From positions 372,001 through 436,000 of the forward strand of contig NZ_CP133189.1 of the NCBI RefSeq assembly GCF_030913655.1: a DNA stretch of 64,000 bases, given 5' to 3'. Each line of letters starts with the position of its first letter. The stretch's first letter is position 1. Shown here one piece after another: positions 25,451 to 34,173 of the stretch. The notes below the pieces were generated by a model, which saw nothing but the letters and a program-made list of their open reading frames with translations, had not been told where the DNA came from and did not search any database. The stretch comes from Clostridium sp. MB40-C1. GTDB taxonomy: Bacteria > Bacillota > Clostridia > Clostridiales > Clostridiaceae. A program made the position numbers and the translations under genes.

Positions 25451-25948
25451 ATGATTAAACTAACTGAAATTAGGGAGTCTTTATTAAAAAAGTTAAGCAC
25501 TGAATTAGAAGGTTTTAAGGAATTTCAGGATGAAGAAGATCCTAATTTTTTTAAACCTTCTTTTGTTATTGAAATAATTCCTGTTAGCAGTAACCATTTA
25601 GGAAGATGCTTTGAAGCAAAAAAATCCATTATAAACATAAAGTATTTTTCTAAAAATGGAACTAATTCAGAGATTATAGAAATGACAGACAAGCTTAATG
25701 AAGTATTTAAAAATGGTCTTTATATAAAGGGCCATCATTTTTCTATGGAAAAAAAAGAATTTTCTATAGAAAAGAAAGTATTAAACTACAAAATCCCATT
25801 AGAATTTGAGGATTCTGAGGAATTGGTAGAAATCAATACTGATAATTGTACTGAATTTATTCCACCTTCAGACTTAGATGATACATTGGGATACTCAAAA
25901 GAAACACTAAAAACTATGAAAGAATTAAAAATAAGGGAGGATCATTAA
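25451..25948 (+). CDS. tail terminator protein of R-type module (DUF6838-like)
   Basis: 165 residues, ATG after AAAGGGTTGAAGTT. The pattern FFKPSFVIEIIPVSSNHLGR, then FEAKKSIINIKYFSK and YKIPLEFED, is that of the short alpha/beta protein encoded just before sheath genes in PBSX-like clusters, which closes the top of sheath and tube. It ends one base before the sheath start, so the two are translationally coupled. Confidence 0.75.
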   Translation: MIKLTEIRESLLKKLSTELEGFKEFQDEEDPNFFKPSFVIEIIPVSSNHLGRCFEAKKSIINIKYFSKNGTNSEIIEMTDKLNEVFKNGLYIKGHHFSMEKKEFSIEKKVLNYKIPLEFEDSEELVEINTDNCTEFIPPSDLDDTLGYSKETLKTMKELKIREDH

Positions 25949-25949
25949 A

Positions 25950-27032
25950 ATGGGTTTACCAAAAATCGATATACGTTTTGAAAGTTTAGCTGCAACAGCT
26001 ATAAAAAGAAGTGGAAATGGCGTTGTAGCTTTAATTTTAAAAGACGATACAAAAAACTTTGATACTAAAGAATATACAAATTTTGATGAAGTAAAAGCTG
26101 AGGATTGGACAACAACAAACCTTGATTATATAAGCAAAGCATTTTTACAATCTAAAACTGAACAAGTAGGTGTTCCAGCTAAAGTAATAATAGAAAGAAT
26201 ACCTGTTAACTCAGAAAATTATACTGATGCTCTAGAAAGACTTAAAAACAAGAAATGGAACTACTTAGCTATTCCAGGAATAAAACTTGGCGACACAGCT
26301 ACAATTGTAGACTGGGTTAAAAAAATGAGAGATGTAAATAACAAGGTATTCAAATGTGTTTTGCCTAATACAGAAGCAGACTGCGAAGGCATTATCAATT
26401 TTGCTACAGAAGATATAGTTGTAGGAGATAAAACTTATTCTGCTAGCGAATATACTGCTAGAATAGCAGGTATACTTGCAGGAATACCATTTACACGTTC
26501 ATCTACTTACTTTAGATTAGATGAAATTGACAGTATTAAAGAAAGCTTAGATCCTGATGAGGATGTTGATGCTGGAAAATTAATATTAATTAATGACGGT
26601 TCTGGTATAAAAATAGGTAGAGGAGTTAACTCTCTTAAAACTACTTCAAAGGCTAAGGGCGAAAGCTTCAAGAAAATCAAAATTGTAGAAGCTATAGACT
26701 TAATGAGAGAAGATATAAGAACTACTTTTGAAAATGAGTATGTTGGAAAAGTTACTAATACTTACGACAACAAGATTTTATTCTTAACATCTATAAATGA
26801 TTACTTAAAGCTTCTTCAATACGAGTCTGTTCTTAATTCAGATATGGAAGCAAAAGTTAGAATAGATTCTGAAGCTCAAAAGAAATACTTAATATCTAAG
26901 GGTATAGATATAACTAATTTAAAAGATCAAGAAATAAAAGAATATAACACAGATTCAAGAGTATTTATATGCGGAAGTGTTTCACCATTGGATGCAATGG
27001 AAGATCTTGAATTTGGTATGATTATAGCTTAG
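25950..27032 (+). CDS. tail sheath protein (XkdK-like)
   Basis: 360 residues, ATG after AGGGAGGATCATTAAA. The N-terminal GLPKIDIRFESLAATAIKRS (sheath interlock arm) is followed by a middle domain with IIERIPVNSENYTDALERLK, IAGILAGIPFTRSSTY, and a C-terminal VFICGSVSPLDAMEDLEFGM, all in the order seen in PBSX XkdK and diffocin sheaths. It contracts around the tube and so defines module 2 as an R-type tail. Length is close to the family minimum (no extra surface domain). Confidence 0.92.
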   Translation: MGLPKIDIRFESLAATAIKRSGNGVVALILKDDTKNFDTKEYTNFDEVKAEDWTTTNLDYISKAFLQSKTEQVGVPAKVIIERIPVNSENYTDALERLKNKKWNYLAIPGIKLGDTATIVDWVKKMRDVNNKVFKCVLPNTEADCEGIINFATEDIVVGDKTYSASEYTARIAGILAGIPFTRSSTYFRLDEIDSIKESLDPDEDVDAGKLILINDGSGIKIGRGVNSLKTTSKAKGESFKKIKIVEAIDLMREDIRTTFENEYVGKVTNTYDNKILFLTSINDYLKLLQYESVLNSDMEAKVRIDSEAQKKYLISKGIDITNLKDQEIKEYNTDSRVFICGSVSPLDAMEDLEFGMIIA

Positions 27033-27045
27033 TGGGGGTGTAGAT

Positions 27046-27492
27046 ATGTCAAGAGTTACAGGTAGAAATCAAATAAGTGGAAACTGGGGACAACTATGGT
27101 GGAATGGAGAGTTAGTTTATGAAATTCAAAGCTTTGAAGCCAAAGTTACTCCTAATAGAGAAGATGTTCAAATAGGAATGGACGTAGACTCAAAAATTAT
27201 ATCTCTTAAAGGTGAAGGCACTATGAAAGTTAAAAAAGTATTTTCAAGAGGTAAAAAGAAATTACTTGATGCTTGGAGAAAAGGCGAAGATCCTAGAAGT
27301 AAATTTGTATATAAATTAAGTGATCCTGATACTGTTGGAAGACAAGTAGAACAAGGAGTTATAAACAATGTATGGTTTAATGAAATGACTCTATCCCAAT
27401 TTGAAATGGGTCAAAAACTTGAAGAAGAATATACATTTGGATTTACTCCTAGTGATGCTGACTTTATTGAAACAATAGATGTGGAGGGTTAA
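27046..27492 (+). CDS. tail tube protein (XkdM-like)
   Basis: 148 residues, ATG after GTGGGGGTGTAGAT. It shows the tube signature VTGRNQISGNWGQLWWNGEL near the start, FEAKVTPNREDVQIGMDVDS, and a closing FGFTPSDADFIETI. It forms the rigid inner tube within the sheath, which punctures the target envelope. It sits in the invariant order terminator-sheath-tube-chaperone. Confidence 0.92.
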   Translation: MSRVTGRNQISGNWGQLWWNGELVYEIQSFEAKVTPNREDVQIGMDVDSKIISLKGEGTMKVKKVFSRGKKKLLDAWRKGEDPRSKFVYKLSDPDTVGRQVEQGVINNVWFNEMTLSQFEMGQKLEEEYTFGFTPSDADFIETIDVEG

Positions 27493-27495
27493 TAA

Positions 27496-27885
27496 ATGGG
27501 TAAAAAAGCTGTAACTAAACTTACTATTGCAGAGCTTATAAAAAGAAAAGAGCAATTATCAAATAGAAAAAATGAACATAGAGAGCTTTATATTAAATCA
27601 TTAGATAGAAAAATTACAATACAAAAACCAGATAGAAGCATTATTTTAGAAAGTTATGGAATGCAAGAGGGGGAAGGCAATAAATTTTTAGTATATGAAT
27701 GTGTAACTGAGCCAAACCTAAAAGATTCAGAACTTCAAAAAGCATTTGATGTAAAAGTTCCAACAGATATAGTAGATGAAATCTTTGATCCTGGTGTAGT
27801 TGATACTATATCTAAAGAAATTGTAATTTTTGCAGGTTATGAAGAAGGAGCAGTAAGCTTAGTAAATGATGTAAAAAACTCATAA
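27496..27885 (+). CDS. tail assembly chaperone, short product (XkdN-like)
   Basis: 129 residues starting MGKKAVTKLTIAELIKRKEQ. It contains the family features of a basic N terminus, ITIQKPDRSIILESYGM and PTDIVDEIFDPGVVDTISKE. Its frame ends at 27883-27885, four codons after the slippery heptamer A AAA AAC at 27873-27879. A -1 shift joins it to a further ~52 residues. It lies directly before the tape-measure gene, as in PBSX and P2-like clusters. Confidence 0.88.
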   Translation: MGKKAVTKLTIAELIKRKEQLSNRKNEHRELYIKSLDRKITIQKPDRSIILESYGMQEGEGNKFLVYECVTEPNLKDSELQKAFDVKVPTDIVDEIFDPGVVDTISKEIVIFAGYEEGAVSLVNDVKNS

Positions 27886-28037
27886 AAGGAGATGGAGATA
27901 TCCATTTCCTTCATTACTATATTCAAAAAGGATTTAAATTAGATTACCTTATTAATCTAACTCCTCAAGAAAAGCTGTTTATGTATGCAAGTATGGAAAT
28001 AGCTTTAGAAGAAATTAAAAATCAATTAGTACTTTAA
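27879..28037 (+). CDS. tail assembly chaperone, -1 frameshift extension
   Basis: After a -1 shift at A AAA AAC (27873-27879), translation reads LIKGDGDIHFLHYYIQKGFK, then NLTPQEKLFMYASMEIALEE and stops at 28035-28037. HxxYxxGxxxxxLxxxTPxEKxFMYASM is the conserved second half of PBSX-type chaperones, which binds the tape measure. No start codon with a ribosome binding site precedes this frame, so the fusion is the expected route. Confidence 0.85.
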   Translation, partial: LIKGDGDIHFLHYYIQKGFKLDYLINLTPQEKLFMYASMEIALEEIKNQLVL

Positions 28038-28107
28038 CTATAGCTGTTGGTAAAAGATTTTTACTGGCAGCTTATAATTTTTCTTAAGAGAAAGAAGGTG
28101 AGATTAT

Positions 28108-30243
28108 ATGGATGCTTCAGTAATTAAGTTTAACAGTGGTATGGCTCAGATAAATAAGAATTTCAACAAATTTAATATGGGAGTTAACAAAAATTATAAA
28201 AGTTTAAACTCATTTGACCGTACAGTTAAAAACACAGAAAAAAGCTTTAATTCATTTACTAAAAGCATAAATAATACTCAAAAATGCCTTGAGCAAGCCT
28301 TTAGAAAACCAGTAACTATAGAATTTCAAACCTCAACTAAAGAAATTGTAGATGACTTAAAAGAAAGTTTTAAGGATTTAGTTAAAAGTAATTTTCAAAT
28401 ATCTGTTGAAGTTGAAAATAAAACAGTAATAAACAGCATGAAAGACATGTGCGCTAAACCTAAAGAAGTATCTAATGCTTTTACCAAAAGTGAACAAGTT
28501 ATAACAAACTCTTTTGGCAATATATCTAAAAAGTCCGATGATATTTTTGGCAAAATGAAAGATAAAATATCAAATGGTCTAGACGGATTGAAAGGCAAAT
28601 TTAGTAAAGCTAAACCCGAAACTGTAGGTAAATTTACCTACAAATCAAAAGAAAAAGAAAAAATAAGAGCAGGTGGAAGATTTAGATTCTTTGGCAAAAG
28701 AAGAGAAGAAAGTGATTCCCAAAGCAATACTGTAAGCTTAGAAAAAGGTGGGGGTAATTCAAATAGATCCAATCAAACTTCAAGTAGATCCCGTGACAAT
28801 ACCTTTGCTGTAGGTCGCGCAAGAGCAAGTATTTCAAGAACAAGGACCGTAACTGCCACTTATTCAGCTGGTGATGCTGCATCATCTCCTGGAGTTTTTA
28901 AAAAAGGCGCTTCTTTATTAGGTACTGGTATTTTATCTGCAGCAAAAGGTGCTGTAGAGATTACAGGAAAAATGATGAGCTCAGGAAATGAACTGCAACA
29001 TCAAAGAACTGATGCTATGCAAACTATACGAAACAATAATAAAGGTACATCCGTAGATGAAGTATCAAAAATAACTGATAATTTTATAAAAAGCATTCAA
29101 AAAGATGCGTCTAAATCGCCATTTAGACAAAGCGAAATGATTAATGCTGGAAATAAAGCTCTTAAATCAACTAATGGAGATACAAATGCTGCAAGAGAAA
29201 TGCTTAAAGTAGCTCAATCAATGGTAGCTGGAAATTCAGGAACAAACTTAAACGAAGCAATAAGTGCTCTTCAATCTCTAAAAAGTGGAGATGCTTCCAA
29301 GATGGCACAGTTCGGAATAAATCCAAATGATGCTCAAAATGGAATCAAACAAAATGGAGGAGTAGATGGCTATATCAATAGCATAGGAAATCAATTTGCT
29401 CCTGATTTAGAAAACTATACTAACAGTGCTGAAGGACAAATTAGTATGCTTCAAGGTAAATTTGATGAGCCTATGTCAAATGGAGGAAGTAGTATATTAG
29501 AAAGTATGGTTCCAATGCTAGAAGGTGCCAACGCTCTTATAGATGCTCTTATGCCTAATATAGAAACAATAGCTTCTGGCTTTTCACAAGTTATGGGAGA
29601 TGTCTTTACTTGGATAGCTGAACATATGCCAGAAATTCAAGAGACATTAGGCAATGTTTTTGATTGGCTTTCTGAGAAATTCGGATGGATCAGCGGCGAA
29701 AGCGCTTTTCTTAAAGAAGTATTCTCCTCTGTTTGGGGTGGTATTAAGGAAGTTATGAGTACAGCCTGGACAATTATAGGTCCTATATTTGATTTAATAG
29801 GTAATGGTGCTCTTCTTTTGTATGAATTATTTAAAATATCTTTCCCAGGAATAAAAGGAGTCATAGAAACTGTATGGGGTGTTATAGGTCCTATATTAGA
29901 AAACCTTGGAAAGTTAATTAAGTTTGTTTCAGATGGCGTAGGGAAGGTCGCTGGCTGGATAGGCGATAAACTTGGTATAGATGTAGGCGGGAAAAAAGTT
30001 GCTCATAATGCTTTAGGAACTTCTTATTTTTCAGGAGGATTGACTACTGTTGACGAACATGGTGGAGAGCTTAAAATACTTCCTAATGGTACAAAGATAA
30101 TTCCTCATGATTTAAGTGAAAATATATTAAACAATAATGGTGGAAACAACTTTAGTATTGTTGTTAATGCCCAAAATATGAGCACAGATCAAGTAGTTAA
30201 TGACTTAGTACCAAAATTAAAACTTGCATTAGCAAATATGTAA
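28108..30243 (+). CDS. tape measure protein of R-type module
   Basis: 711 residues, ATG after AGAAGGTGAGATTAT. The N-terminal ~250 residues are charged coiled coil with a basic Ser/Arg stretch (KSKEKEKIRAGGRFRFFGKR). The middle is helical with MQTIRNNNKGTSVDEVSKIT. The C-terminal third carries WGVIGPILENLGKLIKFVSD and NALGTSYFSGGLTTVDEHGG, the standard end of PBSX-type tape measures, then ILPNGTKIIPHDLS. Expected tail length is about 105 nm, close to that predicted for module 1. Confidence 0.9.
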   Translation: MDASVIKFNSGMAQINKNFNKFNMGVNKNYKSLNSFDRTVKNTEKSFNSFTKSINNTQKCLEQAFRKPVTIEFQTSTKEIVDDLKESFKDLVKSNFQISVEVENKTVINSMKDMCAKPKEVSNAFTKSEQVITNSFGNISKKSDDIFGKMKDKISNGLDGLKGKFSKAKPETVGKFTYKSKEKEKIRAGGRFRFFGKRREESDSQSNTVSLEKGGGNSNRSNQTSSRSRDNTFAVGRARASISRTRTVTATYSAGDAASSPGVFKKGASLLGTGILSAAKGAVEITGKMMSSGNELQHQRTDAMQTIRNNNKGTSVDEVSKITDNFIKSIQKDASKSPFRQSEMINAGNKALKSTNGDTNAAREMLKVAQSMVAGNSGTNLNEAISALQSLKSGDASKMAQFGINPNDAQNGIKQNGGVDGYINSIGNQFAPDLENYTNSAEGQISMLQGKFDEPMSNGGSSILESMVPMLEGANALIDALMPNIETIASGFSQVMGDVFTWIAEHMPEIQETLGNVFDWLSEKFGWISGESAFLKEVFSSVWGGIKEVMSTAWTIIGPIFDLIGNGALLLYELFKISFPGIKGVIETVWGVIGPILENLGKLIKFVSDGVGKVAGWIGDKLGIDVGGKKVAHNALGTSYFSGGLTTVDEHGGELKILPNGTKIIPHDLSENILNNNGGNNFSIVVNAQNMSTDQVVNDLVPKLKLALANM

Positions 30244-30256
30244 AGGAGAGATTAGC

Positions 30257-30682
30257 TTGAACATATATTTGACGGATGAAGAGAAAAAAGAAATACTTAT
30301 AATACCTGTAATGCCTCCTAATATTAGAATTAGCTCTCCTCAACACAATGAAAATTTTAAAACAATAAATTATGGAGAAGTGAAATTAATAGGTACAGAA
30401 GGTTTAAAAGGATTAAATTTAAGTAGTTTCTTTCCAAATAGAAAATATGGATTTAGCCACGTAGAATTCTTTAAGCCTTCATACTATACAGAAAAAATAG
30501 AGGAATGGAAAAAAAGAAGGATACCTATTAGGGTAGTAGTTACTAAAGCTAGTTTTGATTTTAATAAACGTATGACAATAGAAGCTTTTGAATATGGTAC
30601 TCAAGATGGTACTGGTGATGTTTATTATGATTTAAAATTAGAAGAATTTAAAGATATAGTATTGAAGCAAAGGAAGGTTTAG
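30257..30682 (+). CDS. baseplate protein (XkdP-like, without LysM)
   Basis: 141 residues, TTG start after AAAGGAGAGATTAGC. It contains IIPVMPPNIRISSPQHNENF, INYGEVKLIG and FFPNRKYGFSHVEFFKP, features of the protein between tape measure and hub in PBSX-type tails. The usual XkdP ends in a LysM peptidoglycan-binding domain. This one stops before it, so it is a short form lacking the wall-binding part. Confidence 0.75.
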   Translation: MNIYLTDEEKKEILIIPVMPPNIRISSPQHNENFKTINYGEVKLIGTEGLKGLNLSSFFPNRKYGFSHVEFFKPSYYTEKIEEWKKRRIPIRVVVTKASFDFNKRMTIEAFEYGTQDGTGDVYYDLKLEEFKDIVLKQRKV

Positions 30683-30683
30683 A

Positions 30684-31772
30684 ATGTACTCACTATATGA
30701 TATATATAATGGTATTCAAACTGATATAACACCAATAGTTGGCAGTATAAGTTGGAATTCTAGTAAAGATACTTTAGGGCAGCAGTTAGATTTTAATATC
30801 GCATACAGCGATACAAAAGATTTCCCTAAAACCCCTTGTGATATAGGACATTTAGTAGTTTTTACTGGAGATAATGGAGAGATTTTTCGTGGAATTATTG
30901 TAAAAGAAAATAGAAAAGGAAGAGGATCTATTCAATATACTTGCTTTGACTATGCTTTTTACCTTAACAAAAGTAAGGAAATTTATCAATTTAACAAAGT
31001 AAGAGCAGATAATGCTATAAAGAAAATGTTAAATGATTTTAAGGTTCCTATTGGGAATATTGCTCCTATGACAACTAGTATTACTCATATATATAGCAAT
31101 CAAGTTATAAGCAAAATTATACAAGATATATTAGACAAAGTAAAAGAAGAAACTGGCACTGAATATATAATGGAAATGAATAAAGGTAAATTATGTATAG
31201 ACAAGCTGAATAAAAAAGTACTTAATGCTACTTTCAATGTAGGTGGTCTAAAGGGAGATATAACAGACTATATTTCTAGCCCAAGTAGAAGTAGAAGCAT
31301 AGAAAAGATGAAAAACTCTATAAAAATAATAAGTAAAAACAAAAATGTTAAATCCAAAAGCTCTTCTGAGGTAAAAAATAAACATACTTCAAATAGAGTT
31401 GAAGTATCTCAAAAAACCAAAGTAACTGTAAAGGGAGAAAATGAAGGATTTCATGTGGTTGCTAATGCTAAAAATCAAGATCTTATAAATAAATATGGTT
31501 TGCTTCAAGAAATAAAGTCTGTTGATGAAAAAGACATTCCACAAGCAAAAAACATTGCAAGTAATATGTTAAAGGACCTTGGAAAAATATTTGAAAATAA
31601 CAGCATAGAGGTTTTGGGTTCAGATGAAGTTAAATCAAATAGGATAATAGAATTTACTGAGGAAGTAACTGGAATGAAAGGAACTTATCTTATTAAAAGT
31701 GATAGTCATAAATTAGACAATGGAATTCACACTATGCAGTTAAGTTTGGAGGCAATTAATTTAAATGAGTAA
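30684..31772 (+). CDS. baseplate hub protein (XkdQ/gp27-like)
   Basis: 362 residues, ATG after AAAGGAAGGTTTAG. It has VGSISWNSSKDTLGQQLDFN, the DIGHLVVFTGDNGEIFRGII strand pair, and GTEYIMEMNKGKLCIDKLNK, the usual phrases of XkdQ hub proteins. The C-terminal region carries VTGMKGTYLIKSDSHKLDNG. It joins tube and baseplate and holds the puncturing tip. It overlaps the next gene by eight bases. Confidence 0.87.
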   Translation: MYSLYDIYNGIQTDITPIVGSISWNSSKDTLGQQLDFNIAYSDTKDFPKTPCDIGHLVVFTGDNGEIFRGIIVKENRKGRGSIQYTCFDYAFYLNKSKEIYQFNKVRADNAIKKMLNDFKVPIGNIAPMTTSITHIYSNQVISKIIQDILDKVKEETGTEYIMEMNKGKLCIDKLNKKVLNATFNVGGLKGDITDYISSPSRSRSIEKMKNSIKIISKNKNVKSKSSSEVKNKHTSNRVEVSQKTKVTVKGENEGFHVVANAKNQDLINKYGLLQEIKSVDEKDIPQAKNIASNMLKDLGKIFENNSIEVLGSDEVKSNRIIEFTEEVTGMKGTYLIKSDSHKLDNGIHTMQLSLEAINLNE

Positions 31773-32124
31773 TTTAGTTGAGCTAGCAAAATTGTTTAAA
31801 GAAAGAGAGAATCAATCTCACATGGGTATACAAATAGGTAAAGTTATTTCAAAAATGCCAGATGTGAAAATAAGTATTAACGGTAAAATAATTTTAACTA
31901 AAGATCATTTAATCTTTTCATCACAACTTTTAAAGGATTATGCTAGAGCATTTGAAATAAACACAAAAGATCTCATTTTACATAATAACAATTTGACTAA
32001 TACATCTTTTAAGGGAACTTTAAAATGGACAGATGAAATTAAAATTGGTGATGAAATTTTGCTAATTCCAACAGAAGATGAACAGTTATTTTATGCAGCC
32101 GATGTAGTTAGGAGGCTTGAATGA
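31765..32124 (+). CDS. baseplate protein (XkdR/DUF2577-like)
   Basis: 119 residues. It contains IQIGKVISKMPDVKISINGK and WTDEIKIGDEILLIPTEDEQ, an OB-like strand pattern characteristic of the small protein after XkdQ. It likely contributes to the central hub or tube end. Starts within the XkdQ gene and ends four bases into the next. Confidence 0.82.
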   Translation: MSNLVELAKLFKERENQSHMGIQIGKVISKMPDVKISINGKIILTKDHLIFSSQLLKDYARAFEINTKDLILHNNNLTNTSFKGTLKWTDEIKIGDEILLIPTEDEQLFYAADVVRRLE

Positions 32125-32579
32125 TGTTACCAAAATCAGCGGAGATTGATGTAAGTAGTATTCTAGAAACTAACAAAGCTAACACTGATAAACTTGGTAT
32201 TAGCTATTTATATGACTTTAAAAAGGGTGACTTTGTAATAAAAGATGGAAAGCTTGTAGAAATCAGCGATATTGATGCTTTAAAGCAGTGGATTCAAAAG
32301 ATACTTTATACAGATAAATTTAAGTTTAAAATTTATGAAAAAAAAGACACTCAGAAAGAATATGGGGTAACAATTAAAGAGCTAATTGTAGGACATGATT
32401 TACCTCAATCCTTTGTAGAGTCTGAAATTAAGCGTGAAGTTGAAGAAGCATTAATGAGAAACCCATTAATAGATAGAATTTCTAACTGGAATATAGAAAA
32501 GTCCAACCCACTACTTAAAATTAGCTTCAAAGTTAACCTTATAAACAATGATAGTTTTAACGAGGAGGTGAGATATTAA
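32121..32579 (+). CDS. baseplate wedge protein (XkdS/DUF2634, gp25-like)
   Basis: 152 residues, ATG-ATG start after TAGGAGG. It shows YDFKKGDFVIKDGKLVEISD followed by IDALKQWIQKILYTDKFKFK and a late VEEALMRNPLIDRISNWNIE, the gp25-like lysozyme-related wedge fold in XkdS. It attaches sheath to baseplate and participates in triggering contraction. Confidence 0.87.
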   Translation: MMLPKSAEIDVSSILETNKANTDKLGISYLYDFKKGDFVIKDGKLVEISDIDALKQWIQKILYTDKFKFKIYEKKDTQKEYGVTIKELIVGHDLPQSFVESEIKREVEEALMRNPLIDRISNWNIEKSNPLLKISFKVNLINNDSFNEEVRY

Positions 32580-33619
32580 TGGATGATAGAAAAATTATAC
32601 AAAACCGCATACTTGAGAAAATTAACGATAAATATGATAAGTCAGAAGGATCTTTTTATTATGATAATGCTGCTGCTTTAGCCATAGAGCTGGAAGATAA
32701 ATATAAAGATTTATATGCAATATTAGATAAATACTTTGTAGATACTTCATCAGGAGAATTTTTAAGACGTAAAGCTGAAGAACGTGGAGTCTACTGGAAA
32801 ACTCCTACAAAAGCCACAACTACAGTAATTGTAACTGGTGGCGAAGGCGCTAAAATTGTTAAAGGAGACAAAGTAGCCTCAGATACAGTTAATTTCACAT
32901 TTCTAGAAGATAAAATTATAGATAGTGAAGGGAAAATAGAAGTTAAAGTTATTTGTGAAGAATATGGATCAATAGGCAACGTACCTGTAGATTCAATAAA
33001 ATACTTTCCTATTACTTTAAAGGGACTTACCTCTGTAACTAACCAAAATCCAGTAACTAATGGATATGATGGAGAAACTGATGAGGAGCTAAGACAGCGT
33101 TATTATGACAAAGTTAGAACTCCTGCAACTAGTGGAAACAAATATCATTTTAGAAACTGGGCAAAAGAAGTAACTGGTGTTGGAGATGCTAGAGTTTTCC
33201 CTCTTTGGAATGGAAATGGCACTGTAAAAGTTGTTATTATTAATTCAAATAAAAAAGGTGCAGACAAAGAACTTATAGATAAGGTTTTTAATCATATAGA
33301 AGAAAATAGACCAATAGGTGCAGAAGTTACTGTTATTTCTGCAAATGAAGATTCTATTGATATAAAGGTTAGTTTAGTTGTAGACACTAAAAACTATAAT
33401 ATTGAAAATGTTAAAGAAGATATAATTTCTAGTATTACAGAATATCTTAAGGAAATTGCTTTTATAGGAAATTATGTTTCTTATGCTAAAATAGGAAGCC
33501 TTATATACAATACAAAGGGCGTTATAGATTATAGCAATCTAAAATTAAATGACAAAACTGCAAATATTACTATAGGTGATGAAGAAGTTGCGGTTTTAGG
33601 AGGTGTTACCATTGAGTAA
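32579..33619 (+). CDS. baseplate J-like protein (XkdT/gp6-like)
   Basis: 346 residues, ATG after GAGGAGGTGAGATATTA and overlapping the previous stop. Landmarks are YDKSEGSFYYDNAAALAIEL, LRRKAEERGVYWKTPTKATT, GNVPVDSIKYFPITLKGLTS, NGYDGETDEELRQRYYDKVR and AGVGDARVFPLW-like VGDARVFPLWNGNGTVKV. These are the baseplate J (gp6/gpJ) hallmarks. It forms the iris-like ring of the wedge. Confidence 0.93.
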   Translation: MDDRKIIQNRILEKINDKYDKSEGSFYYDNAAALAIELEDKYKDLYAILDKYFVDTSSGEFLRRKAEERGVYWKTPTKATTTVIVTGGEGAKIVKGDKVASDTVNFTFLEDKIIDSEGKIEVKVICEEYGSIGNVPVDSIKYFPITLKGLTSVTNQNPVTNGYDGETDEELRQRYYDKVRTPATSGNKYHFRNWAKEVTGVGDARVFPLWNGNGTVKVVIINSNKKGADKELIDKVFNHIEENRPIGAEVTVISANEDSIDIKVSLVVDTKNYNIENVKEDIISSITEYLKEIAFIGNYVSYAKIGSLIYNTKGVIDYSNLKLNDKTANITIGDEEVAVLGGVTIE

Positions 33620-34163
33620 TAGCCTCCTTTTTTATATGCCTTTGTATTATAGAAAATCTGAAGTTATAAATAGTCTTACAGATTCAGAAAAAGTTGAAGT
33701 AGATATATTTAATGAGAAATTAAATAGTGTTTTAAATCAAGCTTTTATAGATACTGCAGATTTTGCTCTGGACCGTTGGGAAAAGGAACTAGGTCTTGAA
33801 GTAAATAATAAAATGGACAAAGAGTTTAGAATAAGCAGGATAAAATCTAAAATCCGTGGGGAAGGCACTGCTACAGTAAAATTAATAAAGAATGTTTCTG
33901 AAAGTTTTAGTAATGGCGAAGTTGATGTTATTGAAAACAATCCTAAATATGAATTTACAATCAAATTTGTAGGCACAAAGGGCATTCCCCCTAACTTAAA
34001 TGACCTTAAAAACATAATAGAAGAAATAAAACCAGCTCATCTAGGATACAAGTTTGAATATACTTATTTAACCTGGAATGAGTTTGAAAGTTACAATTTA
34101 ACCTGGGATCAGTGGGATAATCTTAACTTAACCTGGGATGAATTTGAAGTATATATAAAATAG
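33612..34163 (+). CDS. baseplate protein (XkdU/DUF2313, gpI-like)
   Basis: 183 residues from TTG 33612, chosen because AGGAGGTG (33598-33605) lies 6 bases upstream; the in-frame GTG at 33603 overlaps that site. It has FIDTADFALDRWEKELGLEV, FRISRIKSKIRGEGTATVKL and PAHLGYKFEYTYLTWNEFES. The end contains three tandem L-T-W-x-x-(F/W)-x-x-(Y/L) units. It links the wedge to the fibres, as gpI does in P2-like tails. Confidence 0.87.
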   Translation: MSNSLLFYMPLYYRKSEVINSLTDSEKVEVDIFNEKLNSVLNQAFIDTADFALDRWEKELGLEVNNKMDKEFRISRIKSKIRGEGTATVKLIKNVSESFSNGEVDVIENNPKYEFTIKFVGTKGIPPNLNDLKNIIEEIKPAHLGYKFEYTYLTWNEFESYNLTWDQWDNLNLTWDEFEVYIK

Positions 34164-34173
34164 AGGTGATAAT

